Under the pieces are notes generated by a model. That model saw only the letters and a program-made list of their open reading frames with translations. It ran no database searches and was not told the origin of the DNA. Below are positions 24,001 to 33,375 of a stretch of 62,000 bases of DNA, piece by piece (within the stretch, counting starts at the first letter, position 1; every line of letters begins with the position of its first letter). Source of the DNA: Phoronis australis (lineage: Eukaryota; Phoronida; Phoronidae); NCBI GenBank assembly GCA_002633005.1, contig NMRA01000102.1, positions 602,345 through 664,344 of the forward strand. Direction: 5' to 3'. The translations under genes and the position numbers were made by a program.

Positions 24001-24582
24001 ACCCCATATCATCCTGAGGGAAATTCACAGTGTGAGCGTTTTAATCGCACATTGCATAATCTGTTGAAAACTTTGCCAATGGATCATAAGCGTAAATGGC
24101 CGGAGTATGTACATGATCTGGTGATGTCGTATAATTCTACTCCACACAGCACTACTAAGTACTCTCCGTTTTTCTTGTTCTTTGGCAGGGAACCGAAATT
24201 TCCTTCGGATTTTCTCCTGCGGTTTGATGCAGCAAATCTGGCAGATGGTTGCACAGATGAGTATGTAAAGTTAAGAGCAGATAAAATGAAAGACGCTTGG
24301 CAGCGTGCTCGGTATTTTACGGACACTTCGAATGATAGAAATAAAGCTAGAAATGATACACGTGTGTTCGCCCAATCACTTCCGGTTGGTGCAACGGTAT
24401 TTCTGAGAGACCATAGTATCATAGGGAGGAATAAAATTCAGAATGCATTTGGTTCAGTTCCTTATCACATTGTCTCTCGGAGAAATAATGTGTATTCTGT
24501 GCGGGCGGCAGATGGTGCCGGACCGATTAAAACTGTAAATAGGTCGGAGATCTTGGATGGTAGGGACTTGGTAGGTCTGTAG
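20944..24582 (+). CDS. pol: Pol polyprotein: protease, RT, RNase H, integrase (-1 frame to gag)
   Basis: The pol frame opens after a stop at 20941-20943 and overlaps gag by 88 bases in the -1 frame. It has no ATG of its own near the start, so it is read as a Gag-Pol fusion entering at about 20971. Numbering from base 20953: protease LLDTGS near residue 50; RT with LDFRKLN (~377), FSTLDMKSAYWQVDI, LPFGLTNAPATFQ and catalytic LLDD (476-479); RNase H with HIDAS (D638), an LEFLAL segment and TDNNP (D706); integrase H-H-C-C zinc finger (His866 to Cys901/904); and a DD35E core with D933, D992 and E1028. The C-terminal part has an FG-x-VPY segment similar to the GPY/F module, and no chromodomain is visible. 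All key residues are present. RT uses LLDD where YVDD or FVDD is usual. Confidence 0.95.
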   Translation, partial: GCQLHGCFKLQSVVDRGASDRSHGKPPSVGLVGESFEKEFMIANVRCICLLDTGSRVSTISESLCQHIGLSVLPISDITGPLRVECANGEVLPYKGYVSVTVGVPDTDESIDVLFLVVPNTSYNFRVPVIVGTNALRVLIDLVDNDNRSDWLLLLKNVMFNRETSLPGVVKTDNSVTIPSGMSQIIDACICVNPCTSCSLQVVTEEYGSLSLPSNLQVWPTLHEINPGDHMIPVRVTNVGCKSVTVPAGSSICSLVPVDQTAAEIPCSDSAENSEEFIINPELSIEQRARAASLLNEYQDIFAQNDLDLGHVTQVQHKIHLTSDAPFKHRHRSIPPNMLDEVRAHLKDMLQLGVIRPSTSPYASSIVLVRKKSGELRFCLDFRKLNEITVKDAYALPRATENLHTLHGSRYFSTLDMKSAYWQVDIAEEDKHKTAFTVGPLGFYECNRLPFGLTNAPATFQRVMEMCMGDLYLSECLILLDDILVFSDTFENHLTRLRNVFQRVREFGMKLKPSKCEFFKQRTVYLGHVISQQGVECDPDKIAVVLDWPVPKCVKDLQSFLGFVGFYRRFIQDFASIAQPLHALTKGSVTGRKRNSSDTSNGLFVWGDKEQYAFEELKRRCTSSPVLAFADFTQPFSVHIDASMTSLGAVLYQESGGLNRPIAFASRCLSEAEKRYPVHKLEFLALKWAITSKFHDYLYGGLPFVVYTDNNPVTYALSTAKLDVCSQRWVSELANYNFQIVYKTGKSNLDADALSRIVWPDHGQALLCGVTTRSGLDTSSSFPALTNAELVNLQRNDIILGDVMECLRAKRKPVDTANSGVRKYLRYWNDLYLDRGMLFIYRVSSVDNEVVSMLVVPQSLRSEIMVSLHDAAGHQGYERTFALISNRYFWVGMQKDVADYCKSCARCQISKGPYKKPRTIMSHLTACRPNEVLAVDFTVLEPSSDGRENVLVMTDVFTKFTQVVVTRNQTALTVAKALTEQWFNKFGIPDRIHSDQGRNFESDLVKQLCKLYDIQKSRTTPYHPEGNSQCERFNRTLHNLLKTLPMDHKRKWPEYVHDLVMSYNSTPHSTTKYSPFFLFFGREPKFPSDFLLRFDAANLADGCTDEYVKLRADKMKDAWQRARYFTDTSNDRNKARNDTRVFAQSLPVGATVFLRDHSIIGRNKIQNAFGSVPYHIVSRRNNVYSVRAADGAGPIKTVNRSEILDGRDLVGL
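20965..21025 (+). promoter_or_regulatory. -1 ribosomal frameshift signal: TTTAAAC plus H-type pseudoknot
   Basis: The heptamer T TTA AAC (20965-20971) sits exactly in the gag frame as X XXY YYZ. Four bases later, stem 1 pairs ATCGGTCG (20976-20983) with CGACCGAT (21000-21007), 8 perfect pairs. The intervening loop carries AGGGGGG (20989-20995), which is complementary to CCCCCCT (21019-21025), 7 perfect pairs, forming stem 2. The loops are L1 5 nt, inter-stem 4 nt and L3 11 nt. The gag stop follows at 21029. Slippage by -1 puts the ribosome into the pol frame. The two stems and the frame were read directly; function is inferred from known retroviral and coronaviral signals. Confidence 0.88.
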
Positions 24583-24748
24583 TATTTTGAGTTTTGCTGC
24601 TGTTGCGAGCGCGCCAGGCGTTGCCGTGCTGAAAGTGGAATGTGCGTTGTGATGTCTGTAGCCAGTACGAGGAGACTGAATGATTTCCATTTCACTGCGC
24701 TTTGTTTTCATATTGTATGTTAATGATGTCGGGACGACATTTTTTGTT

Positions 24749-24759
24749 AGGGGGGAGAA
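24749..24759 (+). other. Polypurine tract
   Basis: AGGGGGGAGAA abuts the 3' LTR start at 24760. This is the expected primer for plus-strand DNA synthesis. Confidence 0.9.
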
Positions 24760-25051
24760 TGTGACGGGACGTTCGTAACTTTACGCTTATTGTTATTCTT
24801 ATTTAGTTGCAAATGTTCAGTTATTCTTATGCTAATGTCTTTGTTGCGTCTCAGTGCGCCTTTGTTACGTGGGCATGTGGGCGCGACTGTATGTGTCGGG
24901 CACTTCGCTAGCGACAGGCTTAGGAGAAGGGTGTTTCCTTCTTTTGCTTTCATGAAAAGTTGATCGTTATCATGTGCAAATTGAACTGAAACGAATGCCT
25001 GATGAGAGAAAATACATATTCTGAGGTTCAGTGGAGACTTACTCTGTTACA
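24760..25051 (+). repeat. 3' LTR, 292 bp
   Basis: It is identical to the 5' LTR apart from two substitutions and is followed directly by the right-hand TTAT target duplication (25052-25055). Confidence 0.96.
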
Positions 25052-25055
25052 TTAT

Positions 25056-25515
25056 GAACTTTTACTTTAGAAGCTATTTTTCAAGATCAAATTCTTCATT
25101 GTAGCATTCAGAGATATTGTAGCTTTTCTCAGCACAAGCCTGCATAAGAACACCTTTTTGCAGATTTTGTTTGCAAAAACAATTTTGTAATATTTGCAAC
25201 CAAATTTCTGTGAATCGATAAATTTTCTATCGTCACTAGCTTTCTGATCCCGTCATCTGGATGTTGTATAAGGATAAAAATACTGTGGCAGATGATATAG
25301 AGGAACAATTTAAAATATAGCTGGGTCATAATTACTGGTTTCTGGCAGTTTTTCATGGAAAAACATAAGATTTGACTAATTAAGCAACCACTTGCTGTAA
25401 AATCGGTGTATTCCATAGCCCTGGATTTTTTGGACTTGATGTCTGTCTATTGAAGTGGGTTAAAAACACTTAATGTGACCTGTTATTGAGAGGCACATTT
25501 CCATTTAGCATGTTA
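25056..25515. other. Unrecognised DNA between the LTR element and the P-like relic
   Basis: AT-rich; nothing supported. Confidence 0.4.
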
Positions 25516-25650
25516 ACATTCGCCATGCCTTAGACGAAGGGACACTGACACCAATCTTGTCACAGTCTTGTGACTTTCCTCAAGTACATAATGAGTCCTC
25601 CTCGGCGACTGCTGATCTATCAAGGTATGATAATCAGTGAGAGATACTAT
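25516..25650 (+). repeat. Partial duplicate of a transposase exon and its donor
   Basis: ACATTCGCCATGCCTTAGAC and the following about 130 bp recur at 26639-26775 with a few substitutions and a 4 base deletion. The copy includes the splice-donor region CAAGGTATGAT. It is a local duplication of the end of the exon at 26532-26753. Confidence 0.75.
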
Positions 25651-25782
25651 ATTTTCTTTATGTATGAGTAACACAACATCTATATTTGGATGTTAATTTT
25701 TTAAAATTAATTAATAGTAATGATGATGGCAATAGATCTTTGAATCATTAAGACACTAAGACGCAAAGCTTTATTTTTAAGA

Positions 25783-25828
25783 ACTCGACTGATTAACATT
25801 GATGCCATACGCGTTAAATCAGTCGAGT
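25783..25828. repeat. Short perfect hairpin, 12 bp arms
   Basis: ACTCGACTGATT (25783-25794) and its reverse complement AATCAGTCGAGT (25817-25828) flank a 22 base loop. It may be a terminal-repeat remnant inside the P-like region. It is not followed by a T-tract, so there is no terminator-like context. Confidence 0.5.
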
Positions 25829-26531
25829 GAACTATGGCCATGTGATAATAGTTTCCGTATTTACCTCCTGCACTTCTTCAACAGTAACCTCTGACATGGA
25901 AACTTCAAAACATTGCTCAATGTTGACTCAATGTCGTTGACGTGTTCGATCATCGAATTTTCCGAAAATAGTTTAAAGTAATGCAATTGCAGCAGTGTAA
26001 ATAACATTCAACATGCAATCTTGTCTCAATCGTAACATATGGAACAGCACTGTTATTTATATGACAGTTCTGTCTCAGTTTTCAATTGCTTAATATTATA
26101 TTGTACACAACTCAGCCGCCTATTCCTTGGTAACTACAATATGAAATATTATTTAAGTAATTTCAGGAGAGGTTACGAGTTCAGTGCTCAGTTACCACTG
26201 TTTCCATCTTTGTTATCTTTTTTCAAGTAATAAATTGTTACATTCTTTTACTAGAGAAAACTTGTAACCTAATGCCCAAGTACTTACATGTAGGACGACA
26301 TCTGCCACGTGAACCTCTCTGAGTGAAGTATCAAAAAAATCTCAAAAAAATAAAGAAACTAATAATTTGAAGCATGTGGTCTCTGTTGATACGTATAATG
26401 ATGTCTCGTGGGATATTACTTCATCTACGCCACTCTTGGTGCGTTTTGTGTATGTATTTAAGAATGTGTTCCACAACAGATATCTGCCCTTTACTGAAGT
26501 GAAATTTGATGTTTGTTTTTTTCACATGTAG

Positions 26532-26753
26532 CTTTCGAAGCAAGTAATTCAGAAGATGACATCTCCTTAGCAAAGTTCAAAGCCACATTAACAGAAACAG
26601 TGTCGCAAGCCCATGTGTTGGAAGATGTCTCACTTATATACATTCGCCATGCCTTAGACGAAGGGACACTGACACCAACTTTGTCACAGCCTTGTGGCTT
26701 TCCTCAAGTACATAATGAGTCCCCTTCGGCGACTGCTGATCTTCACTATCAAG
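26532..26753 (+). pseudogene. Upstream exon of the P-element/THAP9-like gene relic
   Basis: An acceptor (pyrimidine-rich stretch ending CACATGTAG) and a donor (CAAG then GTATGA) bracket an open segment of about 74 codons. It begins FEASNSEDDISLAKFKATLTE and ends near SPSATADLHYQ. The exon ends in phase 1, while the next visible exon (27140) starts in phase 0, so an exon is missing or decayed between them. Its place upstream of the transposase core and its duplicated tail (25516-25650) tie it to the same element. No domain is recognised. Confidence 0.5.
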
Positions 26754-27139
26754 GTATGATTATCAGTGAGAGATACTGCGTTTTAATTATGTTTGAGAAA
26801 TTTATCTTCATCCACAATGTCTTTCTAAAACTGCTTTGAGGTGCTGCTGTAGTAACGTCATTTCTAAAATCTGTTTGTCTATTTACACCAAAATTGGGGA
26901 AAAAGGTGTGCATCATTAACCACCATGGGTGTACCATACAATCATGCTCAGTCTTCTAAGAACTATGTAACACCCGGAGATGGCAAGCAAAATTGCCGAC
27001 TGAAACCTCGTGCCAATGTAAATAGGCTAGATGTTGGCATAAATAGTCCAATAGATTTTTGAAGTGGGGATGGACTTACTCAGTATTTGAAGTTACTCGG
27101 TGTAGAATCTGCTAATGTTGTGTACATTTTTGTTACTAG

Positions 27140-29376
27140 TATGCTTTTACCTTATTTTCATATGGAAATGTCAAGACACTGGCTGACATCAAGAATAACC
27201 CAAAAGAAGAATTAGCAGACTCTTGGGTGTTGAACCTTACAGCAGAACATCTAATGATCCTCAAGCTGTGTGTTGTCAACGATGTGCCTCATTGTAAATG
27301 TGCCATTACTGTTTCTCGGGACTTAAGCTTCAAAATTAAAGTTCATGGTCGAGAGCTGCCACTCAGTCATCAGATCTACAGTGACAGTAGTCTGAAAATT
27401 GAAAATTCTGTACTTAATGTAGTCAATGCCTTCAACACGATGTGCATATGCACTGGTAATCCTGATGAGCAGTACCGAGGTTTCTCAAGATATGACAACG
27501 GATTTTAGGAGGACCAATGGGAGAAGGATACCAAATCTCTGTGAGGTCTCAGCAATGTGAGCTGCTGATTACGAAGGAAAATGCGCGGTGTAATGAATGC
27601 TGTATATATCGGAAAACCCTAAGAGCAATAGAATCAAGAAAACGTCATAATTGCGATGATCCCACAATCCCTTCATTCAATACCCCCTTGAATCATTTAG
27701 ACAACCACCAGTTGAGAATGCGAGTAAAGGCCCATACCCAACATGCAACTGACAGTCAAGAAATTAGAGACCAGAATTCAAGACCATATAGGCACCAACG
27801 GTGTTGAATTAGACTCTGAAGTTGACAAACTTGTGAGAGATACGAAATCCCATGAATCAAAAAGAAATCCATTTGAAAGTGATTCATTTATGACCCTACT
27901 GTGGGAACAAAAGAGGAAGGCATTCGAGGCCAAGGGTACCAGAAGTATGCGCTGGTGTCCTATGATAGTGAGATGGGCCCTCAGCATCAAGCTGAAGTCG
28001 TCTGCCGCATATGATGCATTGCGGTCTGCTGGCTCTATTAAACTACCATCCCAACGCACGTTACAGGATTACACCAGTGTCTTTACAGTAAGGACTGGGT
28101 TTCAGGTGGAAGCATTCCAGAAAATGCAAAGAGAAATGGAAGTTGCCAGATTGGATGATTCTCAAAAGTTCTGCACTTTATTACAAGATGAGATCAAGAT
28201 AAAGTCAAATCTTGTTTTTGATAATAGTGGGGAGCTCATAGGGTTTGTTGACCTTGGCAACATAGCGAATGAGTTATGCGATTTTGAGGCAAACCTGAAG
28301 AGCAACAACGAACCAAGAATAGACTTGGCTAAGTATATTCTCACTTTAATGGTACGTTCACTAACGTAAAATTTCAAGTTTGCCATCGCTCATTTTCCAT
28401 GTAATGGTATAACAGCAGATTATTTGTACCCAATCTTGTGGGAAGCTGTAGATTGTTTAGACATTTGTGGTTTGAAAATTCTTTGCATTACCTGTTATGG
28501 AGCATCACCAAACCGGAAGTTTTTTAGGTTGCATGATATTAACTTAGATGTAGTTGTGTACAAGACTACCAACATTTAGGCTGACGACAAAAGGCCTTTG
28601 TTTTTTTATTTCAGATGCGCCACATCTCTTGAAAACAATACGAAAGTGTCTGTCGAACTTTTTTTGTGACAAGCGAAGTAGAAACATGTGGCGTAATGGT
28701 TGTGACATCTCTCGGTTTCACGTTATTCAATTGCACGAGCAACAGTTTCGTCAGGATGTGAGACTTGCACAAAAAACTCTCTCGTGCCCATGTGTTTCTC
28801 ACATCTTTTGCAACAATGAAAGTCCGTTTAGCTGCTCAGGTGCTCAGTTCAACTGTGGCAAATGTAATCGAACACACTGGTGGGCCCCAGGTCACTGAAA
28901 CTGTAACGTTGTTGAGAAATGTTGATAAATTGTTTGACTGCTTGAATGGTCGTACCTTGTATGAACATGTACTCAAGAGAAAGTCTGCGTTGGCACCTTA
29001 TGAGGATGTCAATGATGAGCGGTTCACACGGCTGTTAGGATGTGTGCAAGATTTGCACAACTGGAAGCAGGAGATACAAGATAGGCCTGGCAATTTCAGA
29101 GCCGCTGCACGAAGTAAGATGCTTCTTAGTTATTAAACTATGCAAGGAATTGAAAGCAATGTTCAGTCATTTGTTGAAGCGTGTACATTTCTGTTGAATA
29201 ATGGTGCCAGTTTTGTATTGAGTGATCATTTTAATCAAGATCCAATAGAGCAGTGGTTTGCAATGCACATCCATGCTGGTGGTCCAAATGAAAACCCAGA
29301 TGTTAATCAACACTGCGTCACAGAAGTCATGTGCTATGAAGAAATTCAATGCCAATACAAGAGGTGCCCCCGATGA
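27140..29376 (+). pseudogene. P-element/THAP9-type transposase relic
   Basis: An acceptor (TTGTTACTAG) precedes a frame starting YAFTLFSYGNVKTLADI. Successive frames give an N-terminal extension (to 27508), a Cys-rich piece NARCNECCIYRKTL (27517-27807), then the transposase core at 27743-28369 with MRWCPMIVRWALSIKLKSSA, LPSQRTLQDYT and GELIGFVDLGN. An in-frame TAA (28367-28369) interrupts it before FPCNGITADYLYPILWEAVD and GASPNRKFFRLHD. A TAG and a one-base shift follow near 28577-28612, then SDAPHLLKTIRKCL, another shift near 28780, a TAA at 29134-29136, and the terminal SDHFNQDPIEQWFAMH. These motifs belong to the RNase H-like fold of P-element/THAP9 transposases, which cut and paste DNA in the nucleus. 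With several stops and shifts the copy is dead. Confidence 0.8.
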
Positions 29377-30393
29377 TAGGGTTATTGACAACACTCTCCT
29401 ACCCAAGAGACAGAGAACCAGTCTTTAATATCTGATGAATGGTCAAGAGTGTAATGGTTAGACTTTGCTCAATATATTGACAACTTCGTAACCAATTGGA
29501 CATAATATGTGTCGATGTACACAAAACAGTATTGGTATTGTGATATTGCGTTAGTAACTGTTAGATGTAACAATGCAATCAACTTCACAAGCACGCTAAT
29601 TCAATAAAACTGTACATATGAATTTAAACCAGTTGCTTTCTCTAATTACAGATGAGGTCGTTGAACCAGTTGCTGTCTATTTACAAATTAGACTCAAAAT
29701 ACTGAACTATTGCGATATTTTTGCTAAAGATGCACATTGCATTATTTTCACTACTTCATAACTCATCAGTCGAAAGGTGTCACAAAACTACAAAACATCA
29801 TTCAATAAATTTGGTTGGCGTTAAGTTCGATACACCGTAATTTGTGGAATGTTTCGCATTGAAATATGTTCTGCAAAATTTGTAACAAAAGTGAAATGGA
29901 AAGAGTAGCTACTAATGACAAGGTCTCTTTACCATGAACATCCAAAAGGCACGAGCACCTTTCTGTGCGATGAAATATGCTTATTCAACAAACACTTGCT
30001 TAGTCAAGGCAGTAGTATTAGTTATCGGATGCACAGAATTTCTTCCTAAACAATTACCTTTGACTGAATGACCAATTCTGCAAATTGAATTATCAATGCA
30101 CAGTAATAATTCTAGGCGTTCAGTAACTCCTGAGTGTTGCATAAGCACATTTCAATGCATAAAAATGTACTCGTTTACAACCCCTTAGGCACAATATATA
30201 TATCAGATATGTTTTTTTAGTGTCTTCCTCAAGCCCTTCTCATACTTAGGATTCTTTGACTCAGTTTTCTGGTAGCTTTCAAAAAGTTTTTTTGTAAAGA
30301 AAACCTCCTGATGGTGACGAACAATTTCACAAACATGGACATAACATCTAACTTAACCCCTTGAGTAAACCCAACAATGGCGTTCTCCCACTA
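29377..30393. other. Unrecognised DNA between two convergent relics
   Basis: AT-rich, no supported gene. It separates the plus-strand P-like relic from the minus-strand gene, which faces it tail to tail. Confidence 0.4.
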
Positions 30394-32301
30394 CTACAGT
30401 AAAATTTCATTTTGTAGCGCGCTATTCAACACCCCATCTCTCACATAACCCCCATGGTAACAGTCCACAGACTCCGTACTGAACAAAGATTTCACCACAA
30501 GTTCAAGTTCAACAATGAACTCTACTAGAGCCTTAGATGGGCGCACTAACCCCCAAAGGTCACTGATTGATACCCAGTCCTTTGTGCCAACAACCTGATC
30601 TTTGTTACACAGAGTTTGTAGTAGTTGAACCATTTTATGTCCCTTTTTACGATTACCAACTTTTGTCAGTAAACGAGCAGACATTGCACCAGAAATGTAC
30701 TCCAATGCTTCTTTCTCTATAAAGCTCACTTCACCATCCACACTAAAGCTGTGCTTTTTAGAGTTTTCCTTGAGATTTTCTTTCAAAATGATGTTGAAAA
30801 GTCTCCCCACGTAGGATCCTAAAGCTCGACGCTTGGTTTCCTGACAACCGGTCTTTAAGAGGCCACTTCCCCTTTTCAATGAACTCCTCATCAGTCAAGT
30901 TCAGATGATACGCCTGCCACATTGCTTCAGGTTGTCGACTGGGCAGAACAAAATGGCCCCCAGCAGTAAGACATTCCTAGACAAAGTCTGTCATGAACTG
31001 CAGACGACCACCGTGCCTAAAACCAGCCACAACTTCTATGATCTTTCTACCGGCAGCTGATAACTTCATAAATTCATCATTTTTAACTTCTGATGCAGCC
31101 AGATCAATGTAGATCATTCTCTCCTCGAGAATGTCTCGTGTGAATGCCGATAATACATTTTTACCTAAAAATAGGATACGAATTAAAGTACTCCCAACAA
31201 TAACTTTAATGTTTCACTTGACCTTGCATGAGTACGAAATCAATATCTAACTCATAGACTGAATTGCCCCTGCGTTTTACCCTCGGCCTAACACATAGAT
31301 TGCACAGGCCTAAGGTTTTTAGGACCGGTCTCCTTCATTCACATAGATATAAATAGATATAAACTAAATTTGCATCATGGATAATTAAATTGTGGTAGGT
31401 ATTTCACATTTATCTGAATGTTAAAAGCCAGTATTGCATAATTTTTAACAAGTTTAACTTCATGTTGTAACAACTTTACAGCAAAAACCTCGGTGTATGA
31501 ATTTGAACATTTATAACATACAAAGTTTTTTCATCATACTGCATTTCCTGTGCTACAATCTCCCGAGGGTGTGAGGTGAACTAGCAACCATTCTAGATAT
31601 AAATCATACCTTTTAAGCTCCTTTTTTGCTTCATGCTACTTGACTTGCTTTTGGTCTTCATCAGTTCAGGAACTAAAAGAAAATCAACAGTTAAAAACAG
31701 TGACACGCTTCTAGCATCCGTGTTTTAATGAGAGAGGTGAGGTTAGTATTTACATTCTCTCCCAAATTAAAACGTTCAGATTTGTTTTCTTCTACCATGG
31801 AACCAGCGCACTTTTCGTTATATCTTATGTCTCTAGTTAGTCACGCTACATGATGATACGAATTTCACGAGGAGGTGACGAACACAACTAATTGGGCTGT
31901 GTGAAATTTCGTGGTCTAAACAAACTCAACACACAGTCGCACTCAGCTGAACCTTGACGATAGCCTAGTTAATAGCTGGTTAGCTAGTCTCTATAACATG
32001 TACATGTACGATGTTTTACACCATCGAGTCGACATCCTAAACATTAATTACTTAATTTGCCAGAGAAAGACAATGACGGGTCGTGATTTTTCACTTCCCT
32101 TGTGATTCCGGAAGCCGTTTTCAACTCTTTTTGGCACATAGGGCACTCGTACACAGCATCGACATCGCCTACCATGTCGACCTTCATGACAGTATCGTCG
32201 CTGCAATTGCTGACATGGTCGTCTTCGAAACTAACATCAAGTATATTATTCCAATCAATGCTACTATCATCAAACGAAATAAAACTATCTTTAGAATACA
32301 T
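30394..32301 (-). pseudogene. Three-exon gene with C2H2-like finger, likely transposon-derived and broken
   Basis: Exon 1 (32301-32052) starts at ATG and encodes MYSKDSFISFDDSSIDWNN, then YECPMCQKELKTASG...VKNH, a C2H2-like finger with irregular His spacing. A donor GTAATT leaves phase 1. Exon 2 (31672-31610, 63 bp) is bounded by CTTTTAG and GTATGA and is also phase 1. Exon 3 starts at 31164 after TATTTTTAG. The three phases agree, and the joined frame runs about 165 residues to TAG at 30977-30979. Beyond it the frame still looks coding (GGHFVLPSRQPEAMWQAYHL), then shifts near 30.84 kb to ETKRRALGSYVGRLFN, EALEYISGAM and GLVRPSKALVEFIVELELVV (to 30394). The GLVRPSKAL segment resembles transposase C-terminal regions. 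The stop and the shift suggest a pseudogene, though sequence error is possible. Confidence 0.55.
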
Positions 32302-32690
32302 AATAAATGAACCGACTTCAGAAACAATGCTACAAACAATATGGCGACTGCATTCTCGTCACTCGAGAGAATTCACGTGAATCAATGTTCGGTAATCATC
32401 GCAGTCCAGAAATACCCGACAGTCGGGTTGAATGCGGCTTAACTCCGTGGCGACGATGTCTTGTACAACGACCGATTGACTGAAAAGATTGCAAGCCCGC
32501 AACGGAACTCGTATCAATAGGGTTTGCCGCGTTGGTATTCCTTCTCTTACTCGTTCCTACATGTAGGTCCGGGTGACCTTCATAAGAGACTAGTGTACAC
32601 CAGTAGTGCTGGCCTACTTAGCTTAGCACAGAGGAAATGTAGTCTGAATACAGGGTTATCAGGATAAAGGTTAAACAATCTTTTAAGTGT
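32302..32690. other. Upstream region of the finger gene
   Basis: Just above the ATG the minus strand carries GCCATATTG-like 5' leader sequence. No TATA box or other regulatory element is convincing. Confidence 0.35.
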
Positions 32691-32691
32691 C

Positions 32692-32835
32692 ATGGGCGGC
32701 GCAGCATGGAAAAATTGGGCCTATAGTCCCCCAGCTCCCCTGGTATTGTTCACCGCCCATAGACAGTGAGCGGTGCAGCACTGAAAAAAGTGGTGGGGCT
32801 GTAGTTCCAGCGCCCTATGGTGCGCCGCCCACATG
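32692..32835. repeat. Two tandem units of a GGGCGG-bounded repeat
   Basis: ATGGGCGGCGCAGCATGG opens the first unit, and CACCGCCCAT closes it near 32761. A second, diverged unit runs from GAGCGGTGCAGCACTG to GGTGCGCCGCCCAC near 32833. The outermost ends are inverted copies of each other. A related sequence, CATGGGCGGAGCATCACAG...TTGTGCGCC, lies at 55346-55410. Confidence 0.55.
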
Positions 32836-33290
32836 TGTATGCAGTTATTCCATGCTGTTCAACATCCAGCAGGTCAAGAAGAGCCCCTGAGTTATTACAT
32901 ATGCTGAACCAGATGATGTATAGATAAATTATCAGAGTGATGGAAGAAGGCACTCATGCCATCAGAATTACTACTTACAAACACTGACGTCTTCGTGATC
33001 TTGTTTCATGGGACGTCATAGATGTTAGTTGACGCCAAAACTGAAATGGACAAGTGGAATGGAAATATTTTGGGCCGAGTAGAACAGTTCAGAAATTTGG
33101 CCTCAGCAAGTGCTGCCAACAAAGGCGTTGCTCCGCAATGTTGGAAATTTTACTTTATAGTAATTTCCAGAAGTCATAGTAGTTGAGTTTTTGCATGGAT
33201 GGATAATAATTCCCGCGTACATGTAGTCTACATACATGTATATGTAACCTGTACGGACCAAACGTATGTACATGTACATATCCGTATTCA
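32836..33290. other. Unrecognised DNA
   Basis: No gene. It contains several TACATGTA-type words (about 33218-33280). Confidence 0.4.
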
Positions 33291-33296
33291 CGAGAA

Positions 33297-33375
33297 AGCA
33301 CCGTGGCCTAGTGGGATAAGTGTCCCAGCTTTACTCAAATTTGTGGGTGCGAGCACAGGCATCTTTAAAAAACCC
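33297..33375 (+). repeat. tRNA-derived SINE-like head
   Basis: GCACCGTGGCCTAGTGGGAT, then AAGTGTCCCAGC, resembles a tRNA 5' half with an A box (TGGCCTAGTGGG). The segment GGGTGCGAGCACAGGC about 45 bases later could be a decayed B box. It does not fold into a proper tRNA, so a SINE head or a tRNA pseudogene is more likely. Confidence 0.35.

Larger units (their letters stand above)
18957..25051 (+). mobile_element. Complete Ty3/gypsy LTR retrotransposon, recent insertion
   Basis: The order is 5' LTR (18957-19248), primer-binding site, gag, frameshift signal, pol (protease, RT, RNase H, integrase), polypurine tract, 3' LTR (24760-25051), 6095 bp in total. It is flanked by a 4 bp target duplication TTAT (18953-18956 and 25052-25055). 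PR-RT-RH-IN order defines it as Ty3/gypsy. There is no env-like third frame between pol and the 3' LTR. The LTRs differ at only two positions (19134/24937 and 19202/25005), and both coding frames are uninterrupted, so the insertion is young. It lies in repeat-rich DNA, and no host gene is visibly interrupted. Confidence 0.97.
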
